Shown in pieces: positions 62,106 to 64,000 of a stretch of DNA of 64,000 nucleotides. The stretch's first letter is position 1. Every line of letters starts with the position of its first letter. A model generated the notes under the pieces. That model saw only the letters and a program-made list of their open reading frames with translations. It was not told the origin of the DNA and did not search any database. The translations under genes were made by a program, and so were the position numbers. This DNA is from Pandoraea terrigena (GTDB taxonomy: Bacteria > Pseudomonadota > Gammaproteobacteria > Burkholderiales > Burkholderiaceae): the NCBI RefSeq assembly GCF_902459705.1, contig NZ_CABPRU010000003.1, positions 372,001-436,000 on the forward strand. The letters are read 5' to 3'.

Positions 62106-64000
62106 TCAATTCTTCCTTTCAAGCTCGATGTAACCGGATTGCAGGATCAACGCGTCGAAATTGCGTCCGACGAGTGTCGAGGTTTCGTCTTCGACGATCA
62201 CTGCCGGACCTTCGACGACCGCGCCAGGCGTGAGCTCGCTTCGAATGTATATGCCGTGCTCGAGCGCTTTCATTAGTTCGGGATCGAAGATCGCGCGGCG
62301 TGACGATGGCTGCGCTTTGGCGCCACGTCGGGTCGGCGGTTGCGTTTGCGGCGCGGGCACCGGAATGTTCGCGGCGAGACTCCATGTCATCACCTCGACG
62401 CCAAGTATCGGAATCGTCCGGCCGAACAGTGCTTCGTAGCGCTCGGCGAAGAGGCGCTCCATCAACGCCTTGTCGTCAGCGGTCAACGGACGCGACGGCA
62501 ACGCGACATCGATTTCATGGCCCTGCCCGCGATACCGCATGTAGGCCACGCGCATTTCCTCGATCGCGCCCTTCGCGCTCGCCTTGCGGATCGCGGCGGC
62601 GGCTTCGTCGCTCATCGAGGCGAACAGCTCGTTGACCGCTTGCGGGTCGAATTCGTCGAGATTCACATAGCGCGAGCGCGTCACGTGATAGCCGATTGGC
62701 GCCTGCAGGAAGCCGATCGCCGACCCAACGCCCGCGCCGGTCGGAATCACCACCTTGCGAATCCCACACTTGTCGGCCAGACGCGCGGCGTGCAGAGGTG
62801 CGGCGCCGCCGAACGCGATCATTGTGCGCTCCTGTAGATTCTTGCCCCACTCGATTGCATGCACGCGCGCTGCGTTTGCCATGTTTTCATCGACGATCTC
62901 GCTGATGCCGGCAGCCGCCGCGCGTTCGTCGATGCCGAGCGGTTCGCCGATCACCGCGTGTAATGCGCTAGCCGACGCATCGGTCGACAGGCGGATTTGA
63001 CCGCCTGCGAAGCGTTGGGGGTCAAGCCGGCCGAGCATCAGATCGGCGTCAGTGACCGCGGGACGCTTGCCGCCGCGCCCATAACAGGCCGGGCCTGGCA
63101 CCGACGAGGCGCTCTCCGGGCCGACCGTGATACGCCGCAATTCGTCGAGGCCCGCGAGCGAGCCACCACCCGCGCCGATCTCGACCATCTCGATCACCGG
63201 AATGCGCAGCGGATAACCGCTGCCTTTCAGAAAGCGATATGCACGGGCGACTTCAAATGTGCGCGATTGCAACGCGCGGTAATCGTCGACGAGACAGATT
63301 TTCGCGGTCGTGCCGCCCATGTCGAACGACACGACGCTCGTTTCGCCGAGTTCCTGCGCGAGATTGCTGGCCAGCACCGCGCCGCCCGCCGGCCCCGATT
63401 CGACGAGGCGGATCGGGAATTCGCAGGCGGTCTGCAGCGTCGTCATCGAACCGCTCGATGTAATCATCAGCAGACCGCAGTCAAAGCCGCGTTCGACGAG
63501 TTGCGTTTCCAGCCGTTGCAGATAACCCTGCATCTGCGGACGCACGTAGGCGTTCGCGACGGTCGTCGAGACGCGGTCGTACTCGCGGATTTCTGGGCTG
63601 ACCTCACACGACAGCGAGATCGGAATGCCCTGCAGAAGGCGGGCAAGCGCGGCACCGGCGCGACGTTCGTGACTATCGTTCGCGTAGCTGTGCAGGAAGC
63701 ACACCGCGACCGCTTCGATGCCAGCATCCTTCATCTGTTGCGCGACGAGTTCGAGCGCAGCTTCATCGAAGGCGACGAGTTCGCTGCCGTCGGCGGCCAG
63801 ACGCCCTTCGACGCCCCAGCGATGCTCGCGCGGTACCAGCGGCTCCGGACGTACCATATAGAGGTCTGATTGCTCGAACCGATGTTCGTAAGCGATCTCC
63901 AGCGAATCACGGAAGCCTTCGGTCGTCAGAAGACCGACTTTCGCGCCCTTGCGCTCGATAATCGCGTTGGTCGCGAGCGTCGTGCCGTGCACGATCGCTC
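62106..64000 (-). CDS. Hydantoinase A / oxoprolinase family subunit (HyuA), 5' end outside window
   Basis: About 631 C-terminal residues of some 690; the frame runs past base 64000 (AIVHGTTLATNAIIERKGAK at the edge), so the first phosphate-binding motif of the ASKHA ATPase is missing. Visible are VSFDMGGTTAKICLVDD (second phosphate loop), MVEIGAGGGSLAGLDE with VGPESASSVPGPACYGRGG, and AFGGAAPLHAARLADKCGI. This is the ATP-using partner of HyuB. It is the most upstream visible gene of the operon. Confidence 0.93.
   Translation of the reverse strand, partial: AIVHGTTLATNAIIERKGAKVGLLTTEGFRDSLEIAYEHRFEQSDLYMVRPEPLVPREHRWGVEGRLAADGSELVAFDEAALELVAQQMKDAGIEAVAVCFLHSYANDSHERRAGAALARLLQGIPISLSCEVSPEIREYDRVSTTVANAYVRPQMQGYLQRLETQLVERGFDCGLLMITSSGSMTTLQTACEFPIRLVESGPAGGAVLASNLAQELGETSVVSFDMGGTTAKICLVDDYRALQSRTFEVARAYRFLKGSGYPLRIPVIEMVEIGAGGGSLAGLDELRRITVGPESASSVPGPACYGRGGKRPAVTDADLMLGRLDPQRFAGGQIRLSTDASASALHAVIGEPLGIDERAAAAGISEIVDENMANAARVHAIEWGKNLQERTMIAFGGAAPLHAARLADKCGIRKVVIPTGAGVGSAIGFLQAPIGYHVTRSRYVNLDEFDPQAVNELFASMSDEAAAAIRKASAKGAIEEMRVAYMRYRGQGHEIDVALPSRPLTADDKALMERLFAERYEALFGRTIPILGVEVMTWSLAANIPVPAPQTQPPTRRGAKAQPSSRRAIFDPELMKALEHGIYIRSELTPGAVVEGPAVIVEDETSTLVGRNFDALILQSGYIELERKN

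Overview
The window looks like chromosomal DNA of a GC-rich betaproteobacterium of the order Burkholderiales. Pandoraea or a close relative is my best guess, from gene content: a complete tol-pal operon with ybgC and cpoB, a Gram-negative porin, a three-part GMC dehydrogenase with a triple-haem cytochrome, TRAP transporters and many catabolic operons. This is a judgement from the proteins, not a database match.

Layout. (1) 1-13604: a catabolic locus around an IclR regulator (4412). Leftward: two SDR dehydrogenases, a thiolase and an acyl-CoA synthetase cut by the window edge. Rightward: a double PPC/DUF296 protein, a BisC/DMSO-reductase-type molybdoenzyme, a Tat-exported DctP, a fused DctQM permease and a split transketolase. 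Three TCCACAATGTGGA-like palindromes lie in the divergent promoter region. (2) 13660-17573: membrane-linked GMC dehydrogenase operon (gamma, FAD subunit, cytochrome c). (3) 17966-19600: an unrecognised 544-residue protein with a proline-rich tail, possibly an effector. (4) 19786-27238: an XRE regulator and a rightward cluster (porin, 107-residue protein, MFS transporter, PyrK/PyrD-1B pair, N-carbamoyl-amino-acid hydrolase-type M20 enzyme). Four copies of an 18-bp TGTCTA-N6-TAGACA-type palindrome sit ahead of these genes. I infer an orotate/dihydropyrimidine use regulon. (5) 27356-31755: an M20 peptidase, an HTH-citrate synthase fusion and, divergent from it, a cupin-ferredoxin reductase fusion. 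(6) 31756-33657: an AT-richer stretch with two related tiny membrane proteins and an array of TGCGACA palindromes. (7) 33772-42449: mixed single genes (secreted nuclease, PaiB-like, DUF2501, degenerate Mrr-like protein, PAP2 phosphatase, GcvR-like ACT protein, SRPBCC protein, IclR, HIBADH-like). (8) 42777-48142: ybgC-tolQ-tolR-tolA-tolB-pal-cpoB, ending in a strong terminator, then a YeeE/YedE transporter and tRNA-Lys(UUU) with a consensus promoter. (9) 50351-64000: thirteen leftward genes, many joined by ATGA overlaps, forming an amino-acid or cyclic-amide catabolic operon (HyuA, HyuB, FAH-family, aminotransferase, FAD amine oxidase, polar amino acid ABC importer, two RidA proteins, GST, LivK-type binding protein, dienelactone hydrolase). 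It begins about 640 bp past the tRNA and may be an acquired block.

The most interesting pieces are the XRE palindrome regulon with PyrDK, the IclR/molybdoenzyme/transketolase locus, the cupin-reductase fusion opposite the HTH-citrate synthase, the paired micro-proteins with the nearby palindrome array, and the polyproline protein. No CRISPR array, rRNA or intact insertion sequence was seen.
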